A DNA stretch of 64,000 nucleotides. Source: Arcanobacterium haemolyticum DSM 20595 (GTDB lineage Bacteria > Actinomycetota > Actinomycetes > Actinomycetales > Actinomycetaceae). Positions within the stretch are counted from its first letter, which is position 1. Each line of letters begins with the position of its first letter. A program made the position numbers and the translations under genes. Of the stretch, positions 45,029 to 54,291 are shown one piece after another. The stretch covers positions 1,736,001 through 1,800,000 of the forward strand of contig NC_014218.1 in assembly GCF_000092365.1 (NCBI RefSeq), given 5' to 3'. The notes beneath the pieces are model-generated. The model had not been told where the DNA came from. It did not search any database and was given only the letters and a program-made list of their open reading frames with translations.

Positions 45029-46279
45029 ATGCCTAAGACTCTTCAAATCACATCAGCCACAGTGAGCCCTGCTCTCTTGGATCTGCCTTGGAACGTTCCA
45101 CTTGAAGAATGGCCTGAAAACATCGTCACCAAACTCCCGCGTGGTATCTCCCGGCACATCGTGCGGTTTGTTCGGCTGGAAAATCAAATCATCGCCGTCA
45201 AAGAGATTGGCGAAACAGTTGCGTACAAAGAATACGAAACGTTACGGAATCTCGAACGCCTCGATGCTCCGTGCGTTGAACCGTTCGCCGTGATTTCCGG
45301 GCGAACATCTGATTCTGGCGAAGCCCTCAATGCGGTTCTGGTAACAAAGCACCTCCCCTTCTCCTTACCTTATCGTGCACTTTTCGGCCAACAGGCAATG
45401 CGATCGGAAACTGTTGACCGCCTGATCGATGCCCTTACAGTACTTATGGTTCGCCTCCACCTTCTTGGTTTCTTCTGGGGTGACGTTTCGCTATCGAATA
45501 CCTTGTTTAGGCGCGACGCCGGCGAATTTGCCGCCTACCTAGTTGATGCCGAAACCGGCGAAATCGAAGATAATCTTTCAGAACGCAAGCGTTCCTATGA
45601 TATTGACGTGGCTCGTACGAACATCATTGGCGAACTTATGGATCTCCAAGCCGGTGGTGTTTTGGATGAAGATTTTAATGCCATCGCAGTGGGCGATCGG
45701 TTCGAACGGCGTTATCGGGAACTCTGGGCGGAGCTCACTAGCGCCGAATCTTTCGATCTCTCCGATCGTTGGCGCGTGGACGCCCGTATCCGTCGTCTCA
45801 ATGAACTCGGCTTCGAAGTGGGCGAAATCGAAATGAGTACCGATATTGATGGCACCCGGCTCTCCATCCAGCCAAAGGTTGTGGATGCCGGCCATTATTC
45901 ACGCAAAATTATGCGCCTTACCGGTATGGACGTAGAAGAAGCCCAAGCCCGCCGCATGATGAATGACATCGATGGCTACCGTGCCGTGAATGGGCTGTGG
46001 AATCTGCCCGATTCGATCGTGGCCCACGAATGGATGGCCAACGTGTACGAACCCGCCGTGAATGCGATTCCATATGATCTGCGCGGAAAACTCCAGCCTG
46101 CTCAGTTGTTCCATGAGATTCTTGAACATCGTTGGTACATTTCGGAACATGCAGGCCATGACGTTCCATTGCCAGACGCTGTACAGTCCTATATTCACAA
46201 CGTCCTTCCATCGCACCGCGAGGAAGCCACCATGTTGGAGCGTGAAGCTCCGCATGATTTTGATGAATATTATCTGTGA
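45029..46279 (+). CDS. DUF4032 protein with kinase-like fold
   Basis: Unknown function. The first 230 residues look like a small protein-kinase or LPS-kinase fold: a Lys in IIAVKEIGE, then HLLGFFWGDVSLSNTLF, which resembles a catalytic loop (H..GD....N), and VDAETGEIED in the place of the metal site. A conserved second part of about 180 residues ends in HEILEHRWY and DFDEYYL. ATG 45029 has no clear ribosome site. The neighbourhood with msiK is common in actinobacteria and suggests a link to sugar uptake or signalling. Confidence 0.82.
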   Translation: MPKTLQITSATVSPALLDLPWNVPLEEWPENIVTKLPRGISRHIVRFVRLENQIIAVKEIGETVAYKEYETLRNLERLDAPCVEPFAVISGRTSDSGEALNAVLVTKHLPFSLPYRALFGQQAMRSETVDRLIDALTVLMVRLHLLGFFWGDVSLSNTLFRRDAGEFAAYLVDAETGEIEDNLSERKRSYDIDVARTNIIGELMDLQAGGVLDEDFNAIAVGDRFERRYRELWAELTSAESFDLSDRWRVDARIRRLNELGFEVGEIEMSTDIDGTRLSIQPKVVDAGHYSRKIMRLTGMDVEEAQARRMMNDIDGYRAVNGLWNLPDSIVAHEWMANVYEPAVNAIPYDLRGKLQPAQLFHEILEHRWYISEHAGHDVPLPDAVQSYIHNVLPSHREEATMLEREAPHDFDEYYL

Positions 46280-46323
46280 CTGCTACCTACAACCAGATAT
46301 TTTAGAACAATAAACGCGATAAG

Positions 46324-46367
46324 GAGGGTGCCCTGGGTGGAAACGATTTTCCGCCCAGGGCACCCTC
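46324..46367. terminator. Hairpin between convergent DUF4032 and recR genes
   Basis: 14-bp perfect stem (GAGGGTGCCCTGGG / CCCAGGGCACCCTC), extendable to 17 with one wobble, and a 10-base loop. Probably ends both transcripts. Confidence 0.8.
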
Positions 46368-46378
46368 ACATCAACATC

Positions 46379-47005
46379 TCACAACGCCGGCGTACTTGGC
46401 GTGTGAATCCGTTGCCGGCCTTCAAGCGCCCGCGAAATTGTTACTTCATCTGCGTATTCAAGATCGCCACCCACCGGCAGCCCGGAGGCTAGCCGTGATA
46501 CTACAACTCCCATGTGTGCAAGGTTGATTGCCAGGTAAGTTGCGGTGGCTTCGCCTTCTACGTTGGGATCCATGGCTAGGATGACTTCTTCCACTGTCCC
46601 ATCTTGCAATCGGGCATAAAGTTCACGGATGCGAAGATTATCTGGCCCAACACCGCCGATCGGATCGATGGCACCGCCAAGAACGTGGTATTTTCCGCGA
46701 TATTCGCGGGACCGTTCGATAGCCACGATGTCTTTGGCTTCTTCAACCACGCAGATGGTAGATTCTACGCGCCGCAGGTCAGCACAGATTCGGCACAGAT
46801 CTCCTTCGGCAATATTTCCGCACACGGTACAGAATTGCACTTTTGCTTTCACTGCTTGGAGGGCTTCAACAAGGTGGTTTACTTCGTCGTCGTCTGCTTC
46901 TAGAAGATGGAACGCGATGCGCTGGGCGCTTTTGGGCCCCACACCGGGTAGCCGCCCGAGTTCGTCGATGAGGCTTTGAACGGCGCCGTCGTAGACTCCT
47001 GCCAT
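46379..47005 (-). CDS. recR: Recombination mediator RecR
   Basis: Works with RecO/RecF to load RecA onto gapped DNA. Helix-hairpin-helix ([20 protein letters not shown]), zinc finger ([16 protein letters not shown]) and Toprim domain with VVEEAKD and [15 protein letters not shown] are all present. 208 residues. Its ATG overlaps the dnaX stop (TAATG), so translation is coupled. The usual ybaB/ebfC gene between dnaX and recR is missing. Confidence 0.97.
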   Translation of the reverse strand: MAGVYDGAVQSLIDELGRLPGVGPKSAQRIAFHLLEADDDEVNHLVEALQAVKAKVQFCTVCGNIAEGDLCRICADLRRVESTICVVEEAKDIVAIERSREYRGKYHVLGGAIDPIGGVGPDNLRIRELYARLQDGTVEEVILAMDPNVEGEATATYLAINLAHMGVVVSRLASGLPVGGDLEYADEVTISRALEGRQRIHTPSTPAL

Positions 47006-49551
47006 TATTCACCTGCCGTTCGTTCGTCGATTTCTTCGATGATTCGCGCATCGAATGTATTGAGAAGCACTTTCAGGCCTACGAGCGACGATTCGCTAAT
47101 ATCCGGATCGTCTTCCGAGACTTCTTCCCAGTCATTTCCAGCGGGTTTTTCTTCTTTTTCAGGCGGGTGGACTTCCCACACTGGCCGTTTTTCGGCGCGC
47201 GCTGGCACAGCGAATGGCGGTTTGACTTCCTTCGACGCCGTTGCCTCACCTTGCCGCGAAACCTGCGGTATCACTGGGGATGATTGTGTTTGCGGCTGGG
47301 CTGACGCTTGCGCCGCCACACCATGCCCTGGATATTCCATTGGTGGTATAGCTGGCATGGGTTGTGTGAAGAAGGGGACGTCGTCTTCTTTACGTACCTG
47401 AGATGGCACAGGTTCGGTTTCGGCAGGTGCCGACCCTTCAACTAGTACAGATTCAGCCCGTGTAGGTTCACTCACCGGACTTTCAACTGCCGGAGTTTCA
47501 ACTGCCGGTTCTGAGACGTGATCTGCCCCTTTCATCTGGGCACGCCCTTCAACTAGATCTGCGAGTATGCCCGCAGGATCTACGGGGTCCGTAACCGGCT
47601 TAGGGTTGCGTGTATCTGGGATCGGTTCTTCTTCCTCCCAGGATGGTTCCGGTGGGAAATCGGCTGGATCCGCATACTGAATTGGCGGTTCTACGGGCTT
47701 TTCTTGGTGCCGTGGAGGGGCCGCGGGTGCCGATACTTGTGCGGGTTTCGGCGCGGCCTCAGCTTTTGGGTGTGTTTGCCCATCGTCCGGGATCGCTTCC
47801 ACACCAACATCGATTTTCAGTACTTCACGAATAACTTCCGCAACATGCTGCCCTGACCCACGTTGGTTGAATCGTGTTGCCACCGCAGGCATCTTGAAGG
47901 CGATGCGTAACGTGTTGTCTGCAATATCGTGGAGCCGCGCACCCGAGTTGAGCTGGTTTTTCACCAAGCCACCAAGATGTGGGTTCGACAGAATTTGTGG
48001 CCACGCCGCCGAAATTTTATCGAAGATGACGTGCGCCGGGTTCGACGCCGCCGCTCGCGCTTGTGCAGACGCCGATTCCGGCAGATTTTCTGGTCTGCGT
48101 GGCGGAACCTTTGGCATGTCAGTAGACGGAACGTGTGAGCTTCGTTCTGGTTTCGCAGGTTCTTGTGGCGCAGCAAGTGCCGGAGGAGCCATTGGCGCCG
48201 CGACTACCGGGGCTTGAGTTGCGACTGGCGTTGGAGCCGCCGGACGTTTTTCTTCGACCTGCTCTGGCATCACGTTACGTTGCGGTTCCGGTTGCGCCGG
48301 AGGCGGGGTTTGCCGTTGCGCTGCGGATTCTTGCGCGGACGGCTTCTTCCACTTGCTAAGAGTTTGCGGCGGAGTTGAAACTTGCCCGCCTTCAGGAACG
48401 TGTGTTTCTGGCGACGACGGGGCCTTCGCTTGCGTAATCTCTGCTTGAGCCACAACTAAGCGTGCACAGAGAAGTTCTAGCTGAAGCCGTGGAGAGGTGG
48501 CACCAACCATCATGTTGAGCGCATCGTTTGTGATGTCTGCACATCGCGATGCTCGCGCGGCACCAAGCTTTTCTGCTTGGATTTCCATACGCTCATATTG
48601 ATCGTCTGGAACGGTAACAAAGACGTCCCGCGATTCCGAACCAGTGAGGGCAATAATCACCACGTCACGGAGGCGTTGTAGGAGATCTTCAACGAATCGG
48701 CGTGGATCGTGGCCTGATTTCACAACGGAATCGACCACGCTAAAGAGTGCTGCGCCGTCTCTATCTGCCACTGCACTAATCGCTTCATCTAGCAGGTGTG
48801 CGGAGGTGTACCCCAATAGAGCAACAGCGCGTTCATAATCCAACGAATGCGAATCGGATCCACCGATGATCTGATCGAGTACCGACAGAGTGTCGCGCAC
48901 AGAACCCGTACCAGCCCTGATAACAAGAGACAGCACGTCTTTAGATGCGCTCACACCTTCTTGTGCACACAACCGAGCCAGGTATTTTTCCAGATCCAGT
49001 GGTGGAACAAGGCGGAACGGATAGTGATGGGTACGGGATCTGATCGTGCCAATCACTTTTTCAGGTTCAGTGGTAGCAAAGATAAACTTCACGTGTTCTG
49101 GTGGTTCTTCCACCAGTTTCAGGAGTGCATTAAAGCCCTGGTTAGACACCATGTGGGCTTCATCGATAATGAAGATCTTGAAGCGATCGCGTACCGGAGC
49201 GAAGCCTGCTTGTTCGCGCAGATCACGAGCATCATCAACACCACCGTGCGATGCCGCATCCAGTTCCACAACATCCAAAGATCCTGCACCATCGCGGGCC
49301 AAATCACGGCATGATTCACACACGCCACATGGAGTATCTGTGGGATAGTTCGCACAGTTAAGGCAACGTGCCAAGATACGTGCCGATGTGGTTTTGCCAC
49401 ATCCACGTGGGCCAGAGAATAAATAGGCATGGGTTGTACGCCCCGCTGCCAGCGCCGCTTTTAGCGGCGCAACAACGTGGTCTTGGCCAATGACTTCTTG
49501 AAAGGACTGGGGCCGGTAACGGCGATACATGGCTACACTCACGAACACCAT
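47005..49551 (-). CDS. dnaX: DNA polymerase III subunits gamma/tau
   Basis: Clamp-loader ATPase. The N-terminus [19 protein letters not shown], Walker [17 protein letters not shown], a zinc knuckle ([19 protein letters not shown]), Walker B IIDEAHM and sensor 1 ([10 protein letters not shown]) are intact. Domain III ends near residue 370. A very long Pro/Ala/Glu-rich tau region (about 380-830) follows. I chose ATG 49551; GGGAGG stands 11 bases upstream, and GTG 49542 or ATG 49530 are alternatives. I see no obvious slip site, so separate gamma production is unproven. Confidence 0.96.
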   Translation of the reverse strand: MVFVSVAMYRRYRPQSFQEVIGQDHVVAPLKAALAAGRTTHAYLFSGPRGCGKTTSARILARCLNCANYPTDTPCGVCESCRDLARDGAGSLDVVELDAASHGGVDDARDLREQAGFAPVRDRFKIFIIDEAHMVSNQGFNALLKLVEEPPEHVKFIFATTEPEKVIGTIRSRTHHYPFRLVPPLDLEKYLARLCAQEGVSASKDVLSLVIRAGTGSVRDTLSVLDQIIGGSDSHSLDYERAVALLGYTSAHLLDEAISAVADRDGAALFSVVDSVVKSGHDPRRFVEDLLQRLRDVVIIALTGSESRDVFVTVPDDQYERMEIQAEKLGAARASRCADITNDALNMMVGATSPRLQLELLCARLVVAQAEITQAKAPSSPETHVPEGGQVSTPPQTLSKWKKPSAQESAAQRQTPPPAQPEPQRNVMPEQVEEKRPAAPTPVATQAPVVAAPMAPPALAAPQEPAKPERSSHVPSTDMPKVPPRRPENLPESASAQARAAASNPAHVIFDKISAAWPQILSNPHLGGLVKNQLNSGARLHDIADNTLRIAFKMPAVATRFNQRGSGQHVAEVIREVLKIDVGVEAIPDDGQTHPKAEAAPKPAQVSAPAAPPRHQEKPVEPPIQYADPADFPPEPSWEEEEPIPDTRNPKPVTDPVDPAGILADLVEGRAQMKGADHVSEPAVETPAVESPVSEPTRAESVLVEGSAPAETEPVPSQVRKEDDVPFFTQPMPAIPPMEYPGHGVAAQASAQPQTQSSPVIPQVSRQGEATASKEVKPPFAVPARAEKRPVWEVHPPEKEEKPAGNDWEEVSEDDPDISESSLVGLKVLLNTFDARIIEEIDERTAGE

Positions 49552-50018
49552 CTTACTCGACCCCTCCCACACCTGACGCGTCACATCACAGACTGTGGAG
49601 AACGCACAATATCCACAACAAGAGCGGTTCATCAAACCTCTCACTCAAAGAGTGTCATACATCGCAAAAACTCTTGATGTTCTACGCTGTCAAGCGTAGC
49701 CTTTAACCACGGGAAAGCTACAGCAAGCCTTGCCGGGGGCAATCTCAACCGCATGCCTTATTTTCGCGCCCCATGCTGCTATCGCAGCAGATTCTGGATA
49801 CTCAATAACCGCAGACCGAACACGGACGCCAAGTAATCACAGCTCCAGCTGGCACCGTCTTCATTCTTGACCTCAATGGCCAGATAGCTAAAGTCATCCG
49901 GCCAGGGGAACAATTTACACCATGATCGATCGTCGTTGATATCTTGCGAATCTAGTGATGCCTGCCAGACAGGTAGCGCTGCTCTGAGGGATTTAGGTTT
50001 TCAATAGTAAAAATAAAA
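49552..50018. other. Gap upstream of dnaX with a possible gene relic
   Basis: About 467 bases without an intact gene. In the plus strand near 49805-49920 a 39-codon stretch reads like coding sequence (APAGTVFILDLNGQIAKVIR) but has no start and is bounded by stops, so it may be a gene remnant. A small hairpin (CTACGCTGTCAAGCGTAG) lies near 49682. Nothing else is recognised. Confidence 0.3.
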
Positions 50019-50107
50019 GGACTCCCCACGCACCCGCCAGAGCCCGGTCTCCTTGCTGCATTCCTGCCCTGGGGAATTAACCGAAGATGACGCCACGTGA
50101 GGAGTCG
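50019..50107 (-). ncRNA. ffs: Signal recognition particle RNA (4.5S type)
   Basis: Scaffold RNA for Ffh. On the minus strand the conserved apical region reads GGGCAGGAATGCAGCAAGGAG, and the ends pair (GACTCC with GGAGTC). The gene is followed by a T-rich tract (TTTTATTTTTA) that can end transcription. About 89 bases. Confidence 0.9.
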
Positions 50108-50229
50108 AAGATCAGTTTACGCGATAAACATTATTTATGCGAATCTATTACGCAGGTAACACTACATCGATTCGCATAATGCTGGCTCTTTCATATACTA
50201 TTAACGGGTACGTCAGTGCGGCGTATGCA

Positions 50230-50314
50230 GGAGGATTCGCCTAGTGGCCTATGGCGCACGCTTGGAAAGCGTGTTGGGTGCAAGCCCTCGGGGGTTCGAA
50301 TCCCCCATCCTCCG
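50230..50314 (+). tRNA. tRNA-Ser (anticodon GGA)
   Basis: 85-base class II tRNA. Acceptor GGAGGAT pairs with ATCCTCC. Anticodon stem CACGC/GCGTG encloses TTGGAAA (anticodon GGA). Long variable arm TTGGGTGCAAGCCCTC. T-loop GTTCGAATC. CCA is not fully encoded. A terminator follows. Confidence 0.95.
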
Positions 50315-50320
50315 CAGGTG

Positions 50321-50353
50321 ATCCCCGGTAAGATTTCTTACCGGGGATTTTCT
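50321..50353 (+). terminator. Terminator after tRNA-Ser
   Basis: 11-bp stem (ATCCCCGGTAA / TTACCGGGGAT) with a short loop, then TTTCTCTTCTTC. Confidence 0.88.
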
Positions 50354-50452
50354 CTTCTTCCAGTTCCCCAAAAAGCGCCAGCCTGCACGCCAGCCTCATA
50401 TATGACACTGCCACCCTGCCTCCCGCTTTTTCGGGAAGCACAAAGCGAAAAG

Positions 50453-51757
50453 TCAGCGCGCCCCGCTGTCCGTGGTGGTAAATTCATTCCCCAAATACCG
50501 TTCACGCGGCCCGTGAATATCTACGAACGGCCACCTCCACCGGTGATGTAATTCCACGTCCCACGCGATTTTCGCCCACACAAAGATAATCAACGCAATC
50601 AGAATCGATGCAATCCCACCCACAGCAATCGACCACCGCGGCCCGAAAACTTCCCCAATCCACCCCACTACAGGCGATCCGATCGGCGTGATTCCAAGGT
50701 TTACTGCAAAATAGATCGCCAGCACGCGCCCGCGCAGTTCCGGCGGCGTGCTGATTTGCACCAACGTGTTCACGGCGATCAAGAACGTGAGCATGGTGAA
50801 CCCGGTTGGGATCATAAGCAGGGCAAACACCGTGTAGGTCGGGGCGAACGCAGCGGCGATAGCCACCACCCCGAACGCCACCGCGTACACAAGCAGTTTC
50901 GAAAACCTGGGAGCTTTCCGCCGCGCAGAAAGTAGCGCGCCTGTCAGCGATCCGATCGCCAACATTGATCCGAGCAGGCCATACGATCCAGCACCCATCC
51001 CGTACACGTCAGTTGCCATGAGCGCTTGGGTGATCTGGAAGTTGAGTCCAAGGCCAGACACAACAGCAATCAGCACCAAAATCGCTAAAATATCGGAGCG
51101 GGTGCGCACGTACGCGAAGCCTTCACGTAGCATTCCTTTGTGGCGCGGCACGGCCATGTGCGGGAAGAAGTGTTCGGATTTCATGATCGCGAGCGCCAGC
51201 ACCGGCACCGCAAAGAGCGCAAAGTTGAGGATAAACACCCAGCCTGGCCCCACAAGTTCGATGAGCACGCCTGCCAGCGCTGGTCCGATGAGGCGTGCGA
51301 TATTGAACGAGGTCGAATTCAAGCTAATCGCGTTTGGTAACGATTCTGTGGGCACAAGTTCCGATAGGAACGTGTTGCGTACCGCGGATGAGAGCGCGTC
51401 CGCGGTTCCCGAAAGTAACGCCGCAGTATACACGTGGTACAGGTTCGCGTACCCGGTCACGAGCAAGATTCCGAGGATGAGTCCGATTACTGCCACTATG
51501 ATTTGGGTGGATTGGATAAGACGACGCCGGTTTGCCCAGTCCGCTAGTACCCCTCCGAATGGTCCGAGCAACATCTGCGGAAGAAATTGGAAGGCGGTGA
51601 CTAGTCCTACAGCAATGGCAGAGTTGTGTGTGAGTACGGTTAAAACTACCCAGATTTGACAGACACGTTGCATCCACACGGCTGTTGCGGAAAAAGAGTT
51701 GGAGATAAACCAGAGGCGATAGTTTGGATATGACAACGATTGGAAAGTTTTAGACAC
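50453..51757 (-). CDS. MFS exporter (MFS_3/enterobactin-exporter-like)
   Basis: About 12 membrane segments in 434 residues. The loop GPFGGVLADWANRRRLIQ is the MFS signature between helices 2 and 3, and the opening NYRLWFISNSFSATAVWMQRVCQIW is typical of EntS/MFS_3 exporters. The substrate is unknown; a metabolite or drug is likely. It lies next to the split XRE gene, which might once have regulated it, but that is speculation. Confidence 0.88.
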   Translation of the reverse strand: MSKTFQSLSYPNYRLWFISNSFSATAVWMQRVCQIWVVLTVLTHNSAIAVGLVTAFQFLPQMLLGPFGGVLADWANRRRLIQSTQIIVAVIGLILGILLVTGYANLYHVYTAALLSGTADALSSAVRNTFLSELVPTESLPNAISLNSTSFNIARLIGPALAGVLIELVGPGWVFILNFALFAVPVLALAIMKSEHFFPHMAVPRHKGMLREGFAYVRTRSDILAILVLIAVVSGLGLNFQITQALMATDVYGMGAGSYGLLGSMLAIGSLTGALLSARRKAPRFSKLLVYAVAFGVVAIAAAFAPTYTVFALLMIPTGFTMLTFLIAVNTLVQISTPPELRGRVLAIYFAVNLGITPIGSPVVGWIGEVFGPRWSIAVGGIASILIALIIFVWAKIAWDVELHHRWRWPFVDIHGPRERYLGNEFTTTDSGAR

Positions 51758-51938
51758 GTATGTTTCCTCCTCACTTCAGTCTAATGAGGAGGGAAAATGG
51801 TTTCCACTGATGCCGTATTATGTCCGGTGAAGGTCTACTTCGCGTTTAATTTCTTCCATGGTTGACATTAGTTCAGTAATTTCAGTTTCGAGCACTAAGG
51901 CAAGAGCGACTAAACGATCTGCTGGAGCGGGCTGAAAT

Positions 51939-52823
51939 CTAGGACCGGGCGGCTTGAGGGCCTCCCTGGGTTAGGTGCCATTGTTTGGCGTACTGCGCTG
52001 GCGGGACAAAGCCCAAGCTTGAGTGCGGATGACACGTATTGTAGCGCTTTGACCACAACCTGAGGCAGTGGCTGGCGTGGGCCGGGTCGTCGAACATCTC
52101 GTCTTCGAGTAGCTCATCGCGGAGGCGGTTGTGAAACGACTCCACGAATCCGTTGTGCCATGGCCTTCCTGGTGGTATGAACGCCTCAACAGTGCCCTCC
52201 TTGGCTGCCCACTTGTTCAGCTCGTGGCTGATGAACTCAGGGCCGTTATCCATGCGCAACACTCGCGGACGGCCACCTCTGGAGGCAGCAAGATTGCTCA
52301 ACAGTTCAATGACTGACACGGCGGTAATAGACCGCCCGACCTCGAATCCCACGTGCTCACGTGTGAACTCATCGATGACGTTGCAGATCTTAAACGTCTT
52401 ACCGTGGTAGTCAGTGTCGAACTGGAAGTCCAATGCCCACACATCACCGGGACACGCAGCTGGCTCAACCCGAGGGGTGGATAGGGGCAGACACCGCCGC
52501 TTGGGAGCCTTGCGTGGAAACACCCGCAGACCCTCCTGGCGCCATATGCGGCGCACGACATCGCGGCCGCAGTCAAACCCGGCCTCACGAGCCTTAACCC
52601 ACGCGCGGCGGTAGCCCCAGCGACGATGGGATGCAGCGAAGGTCACCAACCAGCTACGCAACGAGGCGTGCTTGTCGGTGGCAGAAGGCCCGGTTGTGTG
52701 GCGTCGGGCGTTGTAGTACGCCCCGCGGGAAACCCCGACAACGCGGCATGCCAAGCGCACTGAGTACCCCAACGATAGGGCATGGTCAATCGCTTCGTAC
52801 TTGCGTGCCAGGGTCAGAATTTT
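51939..52823 (-). CDS. IS3-family transposase OrfB (DDE integrase), made by -1 frameshift
   Basis: Catalytic subunit with an rve integrase core. The DDE residues are in VWALDFQFDTDY, VLRMDNGPEF and GFVESFHNRLRDE. The open frame begins before any good start: it reads ILTLARKYEAIDHALSLGYS directly after the A4 tract at 52820-52823, so it should be made as an OrfAB fusion by a -1 slip. The nearest in-frame start-like codon is TTG 52772. The stop TAG at 51939-51941 crosses the left edge of the element and is completed by the duplicated host bases. Confidence 0.92.
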   Translation of the reverse strand, partial: KILTLARKYEAIDHALSLGYSVRLACRVVGVSRGAYYNARRHTTGPSATDKHASLRSWLVTFAASHRRWGYRRAWVKAREAGFDCGRDVVRRIWRQEGLRVFPRKAPKRRCLPLSTPRVEPAACPGDVWALDFQFDTDYHGKTFKICNVIDEFTREHVGFEVGRSITAVSVIELLSNLAASRGGRPRVLRMDNGPEFISHELNKWAAKEGTVEAFIPPGRPWHNGFVESFHNRLRDELLEDEMFDDPAHASHCLRLWSKRYNTCHPHSSLGFVPPAQYAKQWHLTQGGPQAARS

Positions 52824-53157
52824 CCCTCTGCTAACTCCCTAAGCAGCGACTTTTCGAGTTCAGCCTCCCCAAGCAACCGCTTGAGCTTCTCGTTTTCTTC
52901 CTGCAGCTCCTTGAACCGCCGTGCTTCACTGCGAGTCATGTCGCCGTACTGTCTCTGCCACCGGTGATACGTTGCCTCACTGATGCCAAGCTCACGGCAA
53001 ACCTCTGCCACGGTGCTGCCAGATTCCTTCAAGGACCTGGCCTTGTCGAGCTTCACCACGATTTGTTCGGGTGTGTGCTTCGAGAACTTCTTCATGCTCT
53101 CCAATCTTCCTGCCCCAACCGGGGCTGTCACGGAAGACACTCTCAAACCAGATGGTC
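51943..53157 (-). mobile_element. IS3-family insertion sequence, 1215 bp
   Basis: Imperfect 18-bp terminal repeats GACCGGGCGGCTTGAGGG (51943-51960) and, inverted, GACCATCTGGTTTGAGAG (53140-53157), 12 of 18 matching. A direct repeat TAG flanks the element (51940-51942 and 53158-53160). Contents are orfA and orfB with an A4 slippage site between them. Size and organisation are normal for the family, and the transposase looks intact, so the element may still move. Confidence 0.9.
52814..53095 (-). CDS. IS3-family transposase OrfA
   Basis: Sequence-specific DNA-binding subunit, 93 residues from ATG 53095. An HTH_Tnp_1 domain (EQIVVKLDKARSLKESGS, VCRELGISEATYHRWQRQ) is followed by a leucine zipper (RFKELQEENEKLKRLLGEAELEK). 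The frame is also open upstream through the terminal repeat into the XRE gene, so a chimeric XRE-OrfA protein of 185 residues is possible. The end has the slip site GGGAAAATTC. Confidence 0.92.
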   Translation of the reverse strand: MKKFSKHTPEQIVVKLDKARSLKESGSTVAEVCRELGISEATYHRWQRQYGDMTRSEARRFKELQEENEKLKRLLGEAELEKSLLRELAEGKF

Positions 53158-53506
53158 TAGTTTTTTCAGCCCGGGCCACTGCTCCGATTGACGATATTCC
53201 GTTTTCTACTCTACTTAACTGTTGTCTACTCCAACCTGATTCATTAGCAAGGGCTTCTTGTGACCAACGGGTGTCTTTTCGACGTCGAGTTATTTTTCTC
53301 CCCAGAATTGCACGAAATGCTTGCGCCAATGCAGCGTCTTCAGCGCTCATAAAAGATTGGGGAATAGGCATAAGCCAAGATTTTCACGGCAAGTTACCTA
53401 TATCCACCTCGCTAGCTAGATTATTTTTATACAGTTAGCGATACGTTTATGATGTAAAGTCACTTTCTGTCTAAATGCGCTATTTTCATGTTCGATTGGA
53501 TTCACC

Positions 53507-53914
53507 ATGAATAAATTCAAAGACGATTTCAAAAGATCGTTAGATTCCGCCACAAACGATAAAGAATCAAGAGTTGAGAAAGCCTCATACGACTTGCTGA
53601 ACGTGTTGGATAACATCAATCAAGACGAACTTTCCACAACACAATTCGACACTTTCGCATCCATCGTCGCCCAACTTAAAAAAGCACGTGAAGATTTCGA
53701 TAACGGCTACACAAAGACGTGCGCTGAAGTCAATGAAGGAGTCCGCTCTCTCAAAAAACAAAATCGACAACGAAAAATAGCTGAATTAACTCTTCTGATC
53801 ATTGGACTATACGCTTTCGTCATACATTATGCTCTAGCTCTTGTTCTAATAGGAGCAGCTCTGGCGATTCGTCATTTCGGCAAAAATATCTACTTAAAGG
53901 ATCTCAGCAATTAA
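53507..53914 (+). CDS. Small membrane protein of unknown function
   Basis: 135 residues. A polar, helical N-terminus of about 90 residues (coiled-coil-like VAQLKKAREDF, SLKKQNRQRKIAE) is followed by a hydrophobic hairpin (about 92-122) and a short tail. I do not recognise it. The DNA is more AT-rich than the core genes, and it is divergent from the split XRE gene, which fits an acquired region. The frame continues past its TAA stop with coding-like sequence (HELLGQIAAGQNLLLAA), so the gene may once have been longer. Confidence 0.6.
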   Translation: MNKFKDDFKRSLDSATNDKESRVEKASYDLLNVLDNINQDELSTTQFDTFASIVAQLKKAREDFDNGYTKTCAEVNEGVRSLKKQNRQRKIAELTLLIIGLYAFVIHYALALVLIGAALAIRHFGKNIYLKDLSN

Positions 53915-54291
53915 CACGAACTTCTTGGTCAGATTGCCGCAGGGCAGAATCTATTATTGGCCGCGTGCCATCTCCTTCTAGTGACGCATCAGGATTAGCT
54001 GCTCAAGCAGACCGCCTCTATTTTGCTTCCTTGACAGAATATGCCCGCCAGAATGAGATAACTCGGCACCAAATGGAACGTCAGCATCATGAAGCAATGG
54101 CAATGCCACAACGCCAGCTTAATGCGCTTCAAGAAGTGGCAATAACGCAAGCCGCACTGTATGACGAACAATTAACTCAAACAGGCATTATGGCCGAACA
54201 AACTCAGATTCAATCTGATATTGCATACGTTCGCCCTTACCGGCGCCGGAATGATTACCACATCGTCCGCGTTTGCCGCAGAAGGAGATGA
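53915..54291 (+). pseudogene. Broken Gln-rich coding sequence
   Basis: Coding-like sequence with two frames. The first continues the frame of the preceding gene after its TAA (HELLGQIAAGQ) and stops near 54000. The second, from about 53965, reads ASGLAAQADRLYFASLTEYA and a Gln-rich helix, and ends at 54291 inside the next gene's leader. A nonsense change plus a frameshift would explain this. No known domain is recognised. Confidence 0.45.

Larger units (their letters stand above)
51818..53371 (-). pseudogene. XRE-family regulator gene split by an IS3 element
   Basis: The N-terminal part (53371 to 53158) encodes an HTH_3 domain: RRKDTRWSQEALANESGWSR and QQLSRVENGISS. The C-terminal part (51942 to 51818) encodes APADRLVALALVLETEIT and ends at TAA 51818. 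Removing 51943-53157 and one copy of the 3-base duplication TAG joins the two parts in frame into a 111-residue protein (junction AEKT-RFQP). So a short DNA-binding regulator was inactivated by a single insertion without further damage, which points to a recent event. ATG 53350 is an alternative start. Confidence 0.88.

Noticed and set aside
51928-53176. CGGGC repeats as the IS target duplication
   Set aside because: Using these ends gives asymmetric termini and puts the XRE halves out of frame. TAG with GACC ends gives symmetric repeats and an intact frame.
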